The notes under the pieces are model-generated. The model was not told the DNA's origin and did no database searches. It saw nothing but the letters and a program-made list of their open reading frames with translations. This document shows positions 1 to 9,700 of a DNA stretch of 64,000 nucleotides, in pieces (position 1 is the stretch's first letter; every line of letters begins with the position of its first letter). Both the position numbers and the translations under genes were made by a program. Origin of the DNA: Saprospiraceae bacterium (GTDB lineage Bacteria; Bacteroidota; Bacteroidia; Chitinophagales; Saprospiraceae); NCBI GenBank assembly GCA_022841745.1, contig JALHQW010000005.1, positions 1 through 64,000 of the forward strand, in the 5' to 3' direction.

Positions 1-4
1 CATG

Positions 5-37
5 GCTATTGTGTAGAAAAGTGTTTTACGCAATAGC
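5..37. repeat. Short imperfect hairpin
   Basis: Eleven-base arms at 5-15 and 27-37 pair with one G-T wobble around an 11-base loop. The word ctattgtgta of the left arm recurs as a direct repeat at 90-99. The stretch lies 3' of the ribonucleotide reductase gene and nothing else is recognisable here. The function is unknown; it may end transcription of a gene beyond the window edge. Confidence 0.35.
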
Positions 38-124
38 AAATGTCAACCATTTTTTCAAAGAACTATTGGTTTTGCTGCATTTTTTTCACCTATTGTGTAA
101 ATATGCAGCGGAGTTAGAGGTTAA

Positions 125-182
125 AATTGCATGATTGTTATCGGAATACGTTCAACAATCAAGCAATCCAACAATTCAACAA
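125..182. repeat. Mirrored octamer array downstream of nrdJ
   Basis: Two 8-base units at 125-140 (AATTGCAT, then GATTGTTA) are followed by a 10-base spacer. Four units of the complementary type then run in perfect 8-base phase at 151-182, each ending in CAA (for example TTCAACAA). The array ends eight bases before the nrdJ stop codon. The same word family recurs at 29621-29756 and 58755-58845. It belongs to the class of 7/8-base word arrays found throughout this window. Confidence 0.8.
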
Positions 183-190
183 TTTTTATT

Positions 191-2797
191 TTACCCACAC
201 TTCGAGTGGCCACAGTTCTTGCACATAAGGCAACCTTCTTTGTAAATCAGGCCCTCCTTATCACCGCAAGATGGGCAGCTTTCCTTGTAAGCTTGGGTAC
301 CATCTGGCACGAATTTCTTGAGCGCACGCACCACCCCAGTTTTCCAGGTGTTGATATGCTCTTGGTCAACGTTCAGGCCGGAAACCATGCTGATGACATA
401 TTGTAGCGGCATCCCATGGCGAAGGGCACCTGAAATCAACTTGGCGTAGTTCCAATACTCTTTGTCGAAAGAGCGGGAGAGGCCCTCCATCGTCACTTTG
501 TAGCCGTACTTGTCGGCAAACTGGAAGTCGTAGCGATTGTTGCCTTCTTCGTCTTTCTCCTTGATGACCCACCCGTTTTCCACATAAGGAGGCAGCATGA
601 AAATATCTTCTGCACGGCCTGTGAAAATCTCATAAGGGTGTCCATCCAACAAGCCTACGAAGGCCATCCACTTTTCGTGATTGTTCTGGAAACGGATGAT
701 TTCAGTATCCAATTTTTTCGGACGCTTGGGTGCATCCGTAACATGGAATTGGTGTTGATTCTCAGCTGTTTGTTTATCTTCCTGCTTCTTGCCTTTGTCG
801 TCAGTGGAAACCAAAACGCCAGAACGTGAGCCGTCCCTATAAATGGTGCAACCCTTGCATCCTTCCTCCCAGGCAGTTTGGTAAATCTTTTTCACCATCT
901 CCACCGATGTTTCGTTGGGAATGTTGACCGTCACACTGATGCTGTGGTCAACCCACTTCTGGATGGCACCTTGCATTTTCACTTTCTGCACCCAGTCAAC
1001 GTCGTTGGCGGTGGCTTGGTGATAGGGCGACTTCTCTACCAATTTGTTCAATTCGTCGGTAGGCATGTGCTTGACAGTATCCACATCGTGGCCATTGGCA
1101 GCAAGCCAGTCGAGGAACTTGTGGTGAAAAACGTTGTACTCTTCCCAGTGGTCGCCAACTTCGTCCACAAAGCTGACCTTTACTTCCTTGTCATTCGGGT
1201 TCACCTTGCGGCGACGCTTGTACGTAATTAAGAAAGCAGGTTCGATGCCCGAGGTAGTCTGTGACATGAGGCTGGTAGTACCAGTCGGGGCAATTGTCAA
1301 CAAGGCGATATTGCGGCGACCGTATTTCACCATGTCTTCATACATCTTTGGGTCGGCTTCCTTCAAGCGAAGAATGAATGGGTTTTTTGCCTCCCTTGCT
1401 GCGTGAAAAATGGCGAATGCACCGCGCTCCTTTGCCATTTTCACAGAAGAACCATAGGCATTGATAGCCAAAGTTTTGTGTACTTCTACCGACAGCGCCA
1501 AAGCCTCGTCAGTACCGTATTTCAACCCAAGAGCTGCCAACATATCGCCTTCAGCAGTAATACCCACCCCGGTCCTGCGTCCCTCAACGCAAGTGCGGCG
1601 GATTTTCTGCCAGAGGCGCATTTCGGTTGCTTTGATGTCTTCTGCTTCTGGATCGTTCTCTATTTTCTCCAGGATTTTATCAATCTTTTCAATTTCGAGG
1701 TCAATGATATCATCCATCATGCGTTGGGCCATTTGCACATGGCTGCCAAACTTCTCGAAATTGAACTTGGCCTTCTTGGTGAACGGTGCCTCCACATAGC
1801 TGAATAGGTTGATGGCCAAAAGGCGGCAGCTATCGTAGGGGCAGAGTGGGATTTCACCGCAAGGATTCGTGGAAACGGTGCGGTAGCCAAGGTCCGCATA
1901 GCAATCTGGCACTGATTCCTTGATGATAGTGTCCCAGAAGAGAATGCCCGGCTCAGCGGATTTCCAGGCATTGTGGATGATTTTGTCCCAAAGTTTTGAT
2001 GCGTCTATGGTTTTCTTGTAAGTTGGATTGCTGGAATCAATGGGGAATTGTTGGTGGTACTCTTTACCAGCGACTGCGGCTTTCATGAAATCATCGTCAA
2101 TCCGGACAGATACGTTGGCACCCGTCACTTTGCCTGACTCCATTTTAGCATCTATAAAATCCTCAGCATCAGGGTGTTTGACAGAAACTGACAACATCAA
2201 AGCACCACGACGGCCATCTTGGGCCACTTCACGGGTACTGTTTGAATAGCGCTCCATGAACGGCACGAGTCCTGTCGAGGATAAAGCACTGTTTAGCACT
2301 GGGCTGCCTTTCGGACGGATGTGTGAAAGGTCGTGCCCTACCCCACCCCGGCGCTTCATCAGTTGCACCTGTTCTTCATCGGCCCGTATGATGCCACCAT
2401 ACGAGTCCGCACCACTCCCAATCACAAAACAATTGGACAAGGACGAAACTTGCAGGTTGTTCCCGATTCCAGACATTGGGCTGCCTTGGGGAATGATGTA
2501 TTTGAAATCTTGAAGCAATTCCAACAAGGTCTCATAAGGAATGGGATTGGGGTATTTCTGCTCAATCCGGTAAAGTTCCGAGGCAATGCGAACGTGCATT
2601 TCGGCAGGGCTTTTTTCGTAGATATTGCCTTTGGAGTCTTTCAGGGCGTACTTGTTAACCCATACATTGGCAGCCAACTCGTCTCCTTTGAAATACGCTG
2701 TTGCTGCTTGCAATGCCTCCTTGAATGAATAAATTTTTGGCTTGGCTTCTACCCTGTTCTTTGCAGGGGATTTTCTTTTTAGCGTTAAGGTCTCCAT
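191..2797 (-). CDS. nrdJ: Adenosylcobalamin-dependent (class II) ribonucleotide reductase
   Basis: Reduces ribonucleotides to deoxyribonucleotides in the cytosol using a cobalamin-generated thiyl radical, so no separate radical subunit is needed. The 868-residue protein has the class II layout. The NPCGE motif holds the predicted thiyl Cys313, with Asn311 and Glu315. Cys123 (SNCFV) and Cys324, eleven residues after the radical Cys, fit the redox pair. The C-terminus ends in a Cys-rich zinc-ribbon-like tail (CPSC, then CLMCKNCG). An upstream in-frame ATG would add 17 residues with no family resemblance, so the start at METLTLKRK is preferred. A hairpin lies about 90 bases upstream. No B12 riboswitch was recognised, and no activator or other nrd gene is adjacent. 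The family is confident; the assignment of individual cysteines comes from family knowledge. Confidence 0.96.
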   Translation of the reverse strand: METLTLKRKSPAKNRVEAKPKIYSFKEALQAATAYFKGDELAANVWVNKYALKDSKGNIYEKSPAEMHVRIASELYRIEQKYPNPIPYETLLELLQDFKYIIPQGSPMSGIGNNLQVSSLSNCFVIGSGADSYGGIIRADEEQVQLMKRRGGVGHDLSHIRPKGSPVLNSALSSTGLVPFMERYSNSTREVAQDGRRGALMLSVSVKHPDAEDFIDAKMESGKVTGANVSVRIDDDFMKAAVAGKEYHQQFPIDSSNPTYKKTIDASKLWDKIIHNAWKSAEPGILFWDTIIKESVPDCYADLGYRTVSTNPCGEIPLCPYDSCRLLAINLFSYVEAPFTKKAKFNFEKFGSHVQMAQRMMDDIIDLEIEKIDKILEKIENDPEAEDIKATEMRLWQKIRRTCVEGRRTGVGITAEGDMLAALGLKYGTDEALALSVEVHKTLAINAYGSSVKMAKERGAFAIFHAAREAKNPFILRLKEADPKMYEDMVKYGRRNIALLTIAPTGTTSLMSQTTSGIEPAFLITYKRRRKVNPNDKEVKVSFVDEVGDHWEEYNVFHHKFLDWLAANGHDVDTVKHMPTDELNKLVEKSPYHQATANDVDWVQKVKMQGAIQKWVDHSISVTVNIPNETSVEMVKKIYQTAWEEGCKGCTIYRDGSRSGVLVSTDDKGKKQEDKQTAENQHQFHVTDAPKRPKKLDTEIIRFQNNHEKWMAFVGLLDGHPYEIFTGRAEDIFMLPPYVENGWVIKEKDEEGNNRYDFQFADKYGYKVTMEGLSRSFDKEYWNYAKLISGALRHGMPLQYVISMVSGLNVDQEHINTWKTGVVRALKKFVPDGTQAYKESCPSCGDKEGLIYKEGCLMCKNCGHSKCG

Positions 2798-2884
2798 GAT
2801 TTTTGAACAAAAAAGATTATAGTGTAACACGTTGATGTACTCAACCAAGCCTTATCTAACTAGAAGCTGTTTTTTAGCACAAGC

Positions 2885-2919
2885 TTGCACCTGTCCAAAA
2901 TTTGAACGGACAGGTGCAA
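2885..2919 (-). promoter_or_regulatory. Leader hairpin upstream of nrdJ
   Basis: Perfect 12-base arms (2885-2896 and 2908-2919, TTGCACCTGTCC and its complement) enclose an 11-base loop. On the minus strand the hairpin sits about 90 bases before the nrdJ start, followed by an A-rich stretch rather than a T-run. It could be an attenuator, an operator or an mRNA-stability element. The perfect pairing is seen; the role is inferred. Confidence 0.5.
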
Positions 2920-3107
2920 AGCCAATATCGAAATCCAGTGCTAGTATCAGTAAGTGGTTGAATTACCAAAAAGGTTGGTCTGCCATCCTTGCGGCTGGCA
3001 AGTCGCCCCCCATTTTTAATCACATCATTTGGACATTAGTGATTATCTCATGTATGCGGTAATAACAGCACGAAAGTAGTGCCTCATTTGCGTTTTAAAA
3101 TCGTGAG

Positions 3108-3400
3108 TTTTCCACACAATGTTGATAACTAACGCAATTCGTTGATTATCAATGAGAAGATTTTTTTCAACAAAGGAAGTCAATGTGGATAACTTCCCAA
3201 ACAGTGGAAAACTTTTTGTCACCAAAAAATTTAAACTGGTTTTAGATCATAACATTTAACCCATTGAAAATCAATCATTAGAAGGCAATGAATAGCCTTT
3301 TTCAACCCAAAAAATGAAAATCACTGGCACAAAGAATCCAGCCGACGGAAGGTGGCAAAAGATTCTACTTTCTTTCACAAGGAAAGATTCTTGTTGATAA
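3108..3400. other. DnaA-box-like cluster in a 611-bp gene-free spacer
   Basis: The spacer 2798-3408 holds no convincing gene. It contains one perfect DnaA box in reverse orientation (TGTGGATAA, 3184-3192) and three sites with one mismatch: TTTTCCACA at 3108-3116 and TGTTGATAA at 3120-3128 and 3392-3400. The DNA at 3225-3320 is AT-rich. This could be a replication origin or a DnaA-responsive regulatory region for nrdJ; DnaA regulates nrd genes in Escherichia coli. Neither dnaA nor another origin-linked gene is present, so the assignment is tentative. Confidence 0.4.
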
Positions 3401-3408
3401 CCGTTCGT

Positions 3409-4359
3409 TCAGAAAAGGTTCTTCCGTTGAAAATACCAAGATAGGACGAGGCTAAATGCAAGGGAAATCACTAAGATGGCGAAGAAAGAATAATGGGAAT
3501 GCTCGACAAAAGGGAGCATAACGTTCATGCCCATGAAAGAGGCCACGAGCGTGGGCACCATAAGGATGATGGTAATGGTTGTCAGGCGTTTGATGGTGAG
3601 GTTGAGGTTGTTGGAAATGATGGAGCCGTAGGCATCCATCGTGCCGTTCAGGATGTTGGTGTACATATTGGCCATCTGCTGGGCCTGATGGTTATCAATG
3701 ATGATATCCTCGAAGATTTCCAGCTTCTCCTCATCCTTGCCGATGTGCAGGAAATCAATCCGCTTCATTTTCATTTTCAACAACTCGTTGTCGCTAAGGG
3801 AGGACACAAAATAGACCAAGCTTTTTTCGATGCTAAGCAGGTTCTTCAATTCTTGGTTCCGGCTACTGTGGTAAAGTTCTTTCTCGATCAGGTTGCGCTT
3901 CTGGTTGAGTTGTTTTAGGCAGTTCAAGAAGCGGTAAACCGTTTGTTCCAACACATGCAATACGAACAACTGCTCATCGTCCGTTCTGAAGTTTTTCACT
4001 TTATTCTCTAAAAACAAGTTCAGCACGGGGTTGTCCTGCGAAGTGATGGTGATGACGTGGTCGGGTGTGAGAATGATGCCGAGTGGTACGGTAATGAAGA
4101 TGGCGTCAATGTCCTCCTCAAAAGGATTAACGATAGGGCTGCTCAAGATGATGAGGCGTTTGTCCTCATCTTTTTCGTAACGAGGCCGCTCGTCAATGTC
4201 CAAGGGGTCAGTCAAGAAATCGAAGGGAATGTCGAACTGCTGTGCGATTTCTTCCAGTTCCTCAGGGGTAAATGGGGGCGAAATATTGACCCAGCAAGCT
4301 GGTTCAGGCCCGTCGAGCACACGGAGATGGCCATTTCCCTTGCTGTAATAGTTCACCAT
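3409..4359 (-). CDS. corA: CorA-family magnesium/divalent cation channel
   Basis: Inner-membrane channel for Mg2+ and possibly Co2+ or Ni2+, working as a homopentamer. The 316-residue length is typical. The N-terminal two thirds are acidic and cytosolic. Two C-terminal transmembrane helices follow, roughly residues 257-280 and 288-310, and the signature GMN at the end of the first (SFMGMNVML) is present. A -7 promoter box lies about 90 bases upstream at 4449-4456. A MITE-like element begins exactly at its edge, which probably disturbs the -33 region. The gene upstream on the same strand is unrelated. Confidence 0.93.
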   Translation of the reverse strand: MVNYYSKGNGHLRVLDGPEPACWVNISPPFTPEELEEIAQQFDIPFDFLTDPLDIDERPRYEKDEDKRLIILSSPIVNPFEEDIDAIFITVPLGIILTPDHVITITSQDNPVLNLFLENKVKNFRTDDEQLFVLHVLEQTVYRFLNCLKQLNQKRNLIEKELYHSSRNQELKNLLSIEKSLVYFVSSLSDNELLKMKMKRIDFLHIGKDEEKLEIFEDIIIDNHQAQQMANMYTNILNGTMDAYGSIISNNLNLTIKRLTTITIILMVPTLVASFMGMNVMLPFVEHSHYSFFAILVISLAFSLVLSWYFQRKNLF

Positions 4360-4448
4360 AAGCCGATTATTGCAATAAAATTATCTATTCAAGTGATTGA
4401 AAAACAAGCAATTGGCATTGCCCCATTGCAGCTCCCATTTTACGGCCA

Positions 4449-4456
4449 CAAACATA
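4449..4456 (-). promoter_or_regulatory. -7 box of the corA promoter
   Basis: On the minus strand this reads TATGTTTG, matching the Bacteroidota -7 consensus TAnnTTTG. Its outer edge shares one base with the target duplication of the adjacent MITE-like element. If the element and one duplication copy are removed in silico, a CTTG falls 18 bases upstream of the box, a near-normal -33 spacing. The insertion therefore seems to have separated the two promoter halves. Confidence 0.55.
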
Positions 4457-4603
4457 AGGCATCGTAACTACTTAGCACGGGGTGTTTTTGGGGTAAAAAT
4501 TTTCAATTTTTACCCCAAAAATACCCCATGACGTGGGAGGAGAGAGAAAAAATGAAATTTTTTCTCTCTCCTCCCATACCCACCTAAGTAGTTACAAGGC
4601 ATC
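4456..4603. mobile_element. MITE-like element with 8-bp target duplication
   Basis: A 132-bp element (4464-4595) has perfect 12-bp terminal inverted repeats, GTAACTACTTAG and its complement. It is flanked by identical 8-base direct repeats, AAGGCATC, at 4456-4463 and 4596-4603. Inside are two long hairpins: 23-base arms at 4479-4501 and 4505-4527 with one G-T wobble, and 20-base arms at 4534-4553 and 4557-4576. It has no coding capacity. Ends beginning GTAA together with 8-bp duplications are features of IS66-family transposons, so an IS66-type transposase elsewhere in the genome is the likely mobiliser (inference). It folds as a cloverleaf-like three-way junction. Confidence 0.85.
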
Positions 4604-4644
4604 TAACCTTAAGGCAAGTTGAAAAATGCGGCTGGCATCGAAAA

Positions 4645-5364
4645 TCATGCCGCTGCTTCCCTTATTTGTGCTATGAAATACTGATAAACCGGCAAATCAG
4701 CTTGGGTGCCTTGTCCCCATGCAGGCTTTAGCCCCTCCCGGATGGCATAGTAGTCAGCAACTATGTCGGCCTGTTGTTCCAAATTGAAATCCGTGAGCTT
4801 TGCTTTATTGCCCATTGCTTCCTTCAATCCATTGACCCCACCATAATTATAGCCTTCCTTTGTATGCTGTGCACGCAGGGCTTGTGTCATGTATGCCGCA
4901 CCGAGCTTTTGGTATTGCCAAATATGCACAAGTTCGTGAATAAAGGTCGTGGGGTGGATTTTTCCCCATGAATTGACCGTGAAGAAACTAACATAGACAA
5001 TATTCCGCTTTTTGCAGCCGATTACGGCCTCATTGTCGAGACAAATTTGGTCGAGTTTGAGCGCATCGCCAAACACCGAGGCAGCCAGTTTCCGTTCCAA
5101 GGGCGACAGGGGTCGGGTGTTCCACTTCAAGAAATCAGTTGTGGTCTCGTAAACTTCCGGCACGGCCAGCAGGTCGAGGAGCAGGAAGGCGAAGTCCTGC
5201 CACCAGTTTTGCAGTTTGCCTTGCCGCTTGGCCAATGTCCTAATTCCTGCAACAATATGAACAACAATCCTGTAAAAACGAATGGGCAGTAGCAGCAATG
5301 CCCTCATCGTTCGGATGAACAGCCCTTGCACCTTTATGTAAATTCGTTTTAAATTACTTTTCAT
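4645..5364 (-). CDS. HExxH putative metallopeptidase-like protein
   Basis: A 239-residue protein of unrecognised family. The N-terminus is basic and hydrophobic (about residues 8-40), possibly a membrane anchor. A zinc-protease motif HELVH lies at residues 143-147, followed by IWQ as in several predicted toxin-associated peptidases. An acidic patch around residues 196-200 (EQQAD) could supply the third zinc ligand. No cleavage signal is obvious. It may be a membrane-associated zinc peptidase or an inactive relative; the substrate is unknown. It is read alone, with a divergent small gene upstream. Confidence 0.7.
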   Translation of the reverse strand: MKSNLKRIYIKVQGLFIRTMRALLLLPIRFYRIVVHIVAGIRTLAKRQGKLQNWWQDFAFLLLDLLAVPEVYETTTDFLKWNTRPLSPLERKLAASVFGDALKLDQICLDNEAVIGCKKRNIVYVSFFTVNSWGKIHPTTFIHELVHIWQYQKLGAAYMTQALRAQHTKEGYNYGGVNGLKEAMGNKAKLTDFNLEQQADIVADYYAIREGLKPAWGQGTQADLPVYQYFIAQIREAAA

Positions 5365-5377
5365 GGTTCCAAATTAG

Positions 5378-5409
5378 TTTGCCAATACGGGTTTGCATTT
5401 CTACTTTTG
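5378..5409 (+). promoter_or_regulatory. Bacteroidota-type promoter for the 51-residue membrane protein
   Basis: TTTG at 5378-5381, a 20-base spacer and TACTTTTG at 5402-5409 match the TTTG-N19/20-TAnnTTTG consensus almost perfectly. The start of transcription is expected near 5415, about 20 bases before the ATG at 5435. Confidence 0.75.
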
Positions 5410-5434
5410 CACCGCAAAAAAATTCAATTATACG

Positions 5435-5590
5435 ATGAATACTGAAAAAACTTCAACCACGAAGACTTGGCTACTTTTCGCAATCTCAGCGGTCGTCACA
5501 TTGGTCATGCTGGTTTTGGTGCCGCAATGGTTTTGGCTCGCTTTGCCTTTCCCGCTTACCTTCCTTGTGCAGGCTATGCGAGTGATGTGA
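5435..5590 (+). CDS. Small membrane protein, 51 residues
   Basis: Not recognised as a named family. A short polar N-terminus (MNTEKTSTTK) precedes one long or two closely spaced hydrophobic segments (about residues 11-30 and 33-48) with a WFW motif between them. The ATG at 5435 is preferred over an in-frame upstream ATG at 5393 because the promoter -7 box lies at 5402-5409. A strong promoter and a strong terminator bracket the gene exactly, so it is probably a true single-gene transcript although very small. Confidence 0.7.
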   Translation: MNTEKTSTTKTWLLFAISAVVTLVMLVLVPQWFWLALPFPLTFLVQAMRVM

Positions 5591-5630
5591 TTTGAAAGCA
5601 ACCAAGCCGCCAATGCATATAAATTGAACG

Positions 5631-5669
5631 AATCAAGGCCAGTCATTCATTGTCTGGCCTTGATTTGTT
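5631..5669 (+). terminator. Intrinsic terminator
   Basis: Twelve-base arms AATCAAGGCCAG (5631-5642) and their complement (5654-5665) are followed by a T-rich run. It ends the transcript of the 51-residue membrane protein. Confidence 0.8.
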
Positions 5670-5695
5670 TTTATTAGCAATTTCAATCAAGCACA

Positions 5696-6388
5696 ATGAA
5701 AGTATTTCTTCTTCCAATTTTCTTGTGTTTTAGTTATTGCCTTGCTGGCCAGCAGCTTTTTTTCGAGGGGTTCACGAATTTTGACCGCACAAAATACAAG
5801 GCATCCTATTTGGCCGAGAAAACCCCGTATTGGGGATTTGGTGGTAGGGTTGGATTTGGGGCTGACCATGTGCAAGTAGGCGGTGAATATCGGGGTATCC
5901 TCTCAAATCCTTCATTTTGTGCTTGTGATTCCTTGACGCTTGTCAATTTTGAAAAAAGCAATGTTTCCTTTAAAGAGACCTATAAGGGTGGATTCGTGAG
6001 GGTGAAAATATCAAGATATCCAGCAATGCGGTTTGGAGTGGTCATTCGGTTTGGTGTTGGCGTTGTCAATACTACCGCATTTTCTGAAAAAGAGGGCATC
6101 ACGTTAAAACAAGATTACGAACCCGCCCTTGGGTTAAATGGTAGCATAGGAATCTCCACGCCAATCTTTAAATATTCACAAACAATGCTAGAAGTAGGTT
6201 ACAGTTACTACTACACCCAACGCCCTGAAATAGTGATCGCTATGGACAGGCCAGCAATCCCAAGCCACAATGCCATCTCCCACATATTCAGCCTTGGTCT
6301 TAGTCATAACCTCATTTTCGGCGAGCGAGCCAAGAAATACGAACACGCCCGCCAGAACTGGAAGTACCTCAAAGGATGGAGGGGCTGA
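5696..6388 (+). CDS. Exported protein of unknown function, possible outer-membrane barrel
   Basis: A 230-residue protein with a signal peptide (MKVFLLPIFLCFSYCLAG, cleavage likely before QQ). The mature part is rich in glycine and aromatic residues in alternating patterns (for example FGGRVGFGADHV and VEVGYSYYYT-like stretches), as in small outer-membrane beta-barrels. No enzymatic motif is visible and no family was recognised. It follows a terminator, so it should have its own promoter, but no good TAnnTTTG box was found upstream. Confidence 0.75.
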   Translation: MKVFLLPIFLCFSYCLAGQQLFFEGFTNFDRTKYKASYLAEKTPYWGFGGRVGFGADHVQVGGEYRGILSNPSFCACDSLTLVNFEKSNVSFKETYKGGFVRVKISRYPAMRFGVVIRFGVGVVNTTAFSEKEGITLKQDYEPALGLNGSIGISTPIFKYSQTMLEVGYSYYYTQRPEIVIAMDRPAIPSHNAISHIFSLGLSHNLIFGERAKKYEHARQNWKYLKGWRG

Positions 6389-6439
6389 ACAGCTACAGCT
6401 CATATTTCATTTTTTATACTAAGAAATCTACCCAAACAC

Positions 6440-6469
6440 TTTGTCCTTTCAAAAATTGACCTAATTTTG
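6440..6469 (+). promoter_or_regulatory. Promoter of the giant SprB-repeat gene
   Basis: TTTG at 6440-6443, an 18-base spacer and TAATTTTG at 6462-6469. The start of transcription is expected near 6476, giving a leader of about 260 bases before the ATG at 6737. The gene-free stretch 6389-6736 holds this promoter and leader; no riboswitch or small gene was recognised in it. Confidence 0.65.
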
Positions 6470-6736
6470 CCGCCGAGAAAAGGCTTTCAATTCATCTACC
6501 AACCATTTCAGGACATCTCACAGGCTAATCTACCCTGAGCCTTTCCCCTTCGCAAGGACATCTATATTCCGTCATTTGGCATACGCCAAGCGATAGGCCA
6601 TTTGTTTGCTTTCTTCACCGATTCAAACACAACAGCAGTTCATGCAACTGACTGATAATCAATTTTTTGCAATCAACAAAACCGGACGCTTTGACGCACA
6701 CTTGAAGCATTTATTTAACAAATTCAAATCCATTCC

Positions 6737-9700
6737 ATGAAAAAAATTGTACCAAAAACTGGCGTTTACACCCCACCAACCGGAAGGGTAAGCCCACTCG
6801 AAACCATCCTAACCGCCCTGTTCATGTTGCTTGGCTTCAGCCTTGCCTTTGGGCAACTGAACGTGAGCCTCCAAACCGTCAACCCACTTTGCGGGGGATT
6901 CAACACGGGAAGCATAACGGCTACCGTGAGCGGAGGCCCAGCCCCCTATTCCTACCTTTGGAGCAACGGCATGACCACCAATCCAGTCAACCTATTGCCG
7001 GTAGGCACCTACACCGTGACCGTGACGGCTTCCAACGGCACGACGGGCACTGCTACTGCCACGCTCACGGCACCGCCCGTCCTCAATCTCAACATTGCGG
7101 TAAACACTTGTGCCGTGCCCGGTTCCATGACCGCCAACGTGAGCGGCGGCATCCCACCTTATATGTATATGTGGAGCAACGGTGGCTCGACGCCCACCAT
7201 CAACAACCTTGCACCTGGGGAATATTGCATCACGATTATGGATTCCAACAACTGCGGCTACATGGCTTGCGAGTGGATTGGCCCACCAATTTCGGTGCAA
7301 GTGACCACCACGCCCCATGTCTGCGGTGGAATGACAGGCGGCACGGCAACCGCCAATGTGACGGGCGGGGCCGGCCCTTTCGATTTCTTATGGAGCAACG
7401 GGGAAGACGATGCCGCCATTGATTCGCTGATACCCGGCACTTACACCGTGACGGTCACTGCCACCAACGGCTGCACGGCTACCGCCACTGGAATAGTCGG
7501 AACTGTTGTCGGGAATTTTGCGGTTAATATCTCCGTCTCGCAGCCCACTTGCTTTGGCAGCAATACAGGCTTCGCAACGGCCCAACCCGTAGGCGGAATG
7601 GGGCCTTTCACCTATTTATGGAACAACGGCAGCACCAACCAGACCATCCAGAACCTGCCAGCGGGGAATTACTCGGTGACGGTCACTGACAAGTTTGGCT
7701 GCACAGCCACGAAGGCAACAACGCTTGTTTACCAAAGCAATATTAGCTTGAACCTCACACCTACGCACCCGAATTGCGCCAGCAGCAGCAATGGCTCCAT
7801 CACCTCGTCGGTATCGGGCGGCGTGTCGCCATATAGCTATCTCTGGAGCAATGGGGCCACGACACCCAATGTCCAAAACCTCCCAACTGGCAACTACTCC
7901 CTGACGGTGACCGATGCATTGGGTTGCACCAAAGCGGCCAATACGACATTAACTGCCCCCCCTGCTTTCAACGTAACGACCAGCGTGACCAATGCCAGCC
8001 ATTGCGGAGCAACCAATGGCTCAGCTACGGCCAGCCCGAGTGGAACAGGGCCTTTCACCTATAGTTGGAGCAATTCCGGAACCACCCAAACCATCAGTAA
8101 CCTGGCGGCAGGCACCTACACGGTCACCGTCACCAATCCGCAAGGGTGTACGGCCACGGCAACTGCTCACGTGACCCAACCATTGACGCTCAATGTCAAT
8201 ATAACTGGCAGCAACCTCGTTTGCGGGAACAACAACAACGGTAGCCTGACGGCCAATGTCACTTTCGGAACGGCCCCATATACTTTTGCTTGGTCAAATG
8301 GTGGCAATACCCAAACCCTGAACAACCTGCCCGCAGGCACCTATACGGTCACCGTGACGAGTTCGCAGGGTTGCGTAGGTACGGCCAGCAAGACCATCAC
8401 GGGTAGCCCAGCCATGAACCTGACCTTGGCGGTGCAGCATGTTAACTGCAATGGGGCAAGCACAGGCAGCATCACTTCCAACATAACGGGTGGTACTTCA
8501 CCTTTTACCTATTTATGGAGCACTGGCGCAACATCCAGTTCCATTTCCAACCTTGTGGCTGGCAACTTTTCGCTCACCGTGACGGATGCCCTCGGCTGTA
8601 CCAAGGCACAAAGCGTAACGGTGAACCAGCCGACCCCTATCGTGCTCACTTTTAGCAATTCAGGTAGTTGCGGAGCAAATGGGACAGCGGCAGTAACCGC
8701 CAGTGGTGGCACGCCAAACTATACCTACCTTTGGAACAATGGGGCAACCACTGCCAATATCGGCAACCTCGCCCCTGGCAACTACGCCGTCACCGTGACA
8801 GACGCCAATAATTGCACAAAAACGGGCACGGTCACCGTACCAGCATTCCCGTTGATGAACCTGACTGTGACGGCAACGAACACCTCCTGCAACGGCACTA
8901 CCAATGGCACGGCTACGGCCAATGTGACGAACGGAACAGCACCGCTCAGCTACCTTTGGAACAATGGTGGGACTACAGCTTCCATCGCCAATTTGCCGCC
9001 AGGCATCTACGCCGTCACCGTCACGGACGGAAACGGCTGTACCAAGACTGGGTCGGCAACCGTACAACTGGGGGCAGGCCTTGCCATCAATATTGCTGCA
9101 CCAAGTTTTGTTTGTGTAGGAAATACGGCCTCAGCCACGGCAAACCCCGTTGGCGGCACGGCACCATTCACCTTCCTTTGGTCAAATGGGCAAACCACCC
9201 AGACGGCCACCGACCTGACTGCTGGCTCCTATTCCGTAACCGCCACGGATGCCAACGGCTGCTTCGGCTCGGGCAATGTGACCATCCAACAAGGCGGGCT
9301 ATTTACCATCAATGGGAACGTGCAGCATGTCAAGTGTTACAATGGGAACAACGGGAGCATCAGCCTCTCCGTGTCTGGCGGCACCTCGCCGTATAGCTAC
9401 AATTGGAGCAATGGCTCAACCAGCGGAAACATCAACGGGCTGGTAGCAGGCAATTACACAGTGACCGTTGGCGATGCCACGGGATGCACCAAAACGCAGG
9501 TCTTTACGGTCAACCAACCGACTCAATTGGTGGCGAATGTGAACGTAACAAATGGCACTTGCGGTAGCCAAGGCTCGGCAATGGCAGTGGCAACTGGCGG
9601 TACTTCGCCTTACAGCTACCAATGGTCTAATGGCCAAACCACACAGAACATCAGCAACCTGGCAGGTGGTAATTATTCGCTGACCGTGACCGATGCCAAC

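Noticed and set aside
2798-3000. Cobalamin riboswitch upstream of nrdJ
   Set aside because: No B12 box or conserved core was found in the minus-strand leader; only a simple hairpin is visible.
3043-3225. 60-residue minus-strand gene
   Set aside because: No family likeness, no promoter, and it lies across the DnaA-box-like sites; best read as chance.
4464-4595. Simple transcription terminator
   Set aside because: Two adjacent long hairpins within a terminal repeat and an 8-bp target duplication are better explained as a transposon-like element.
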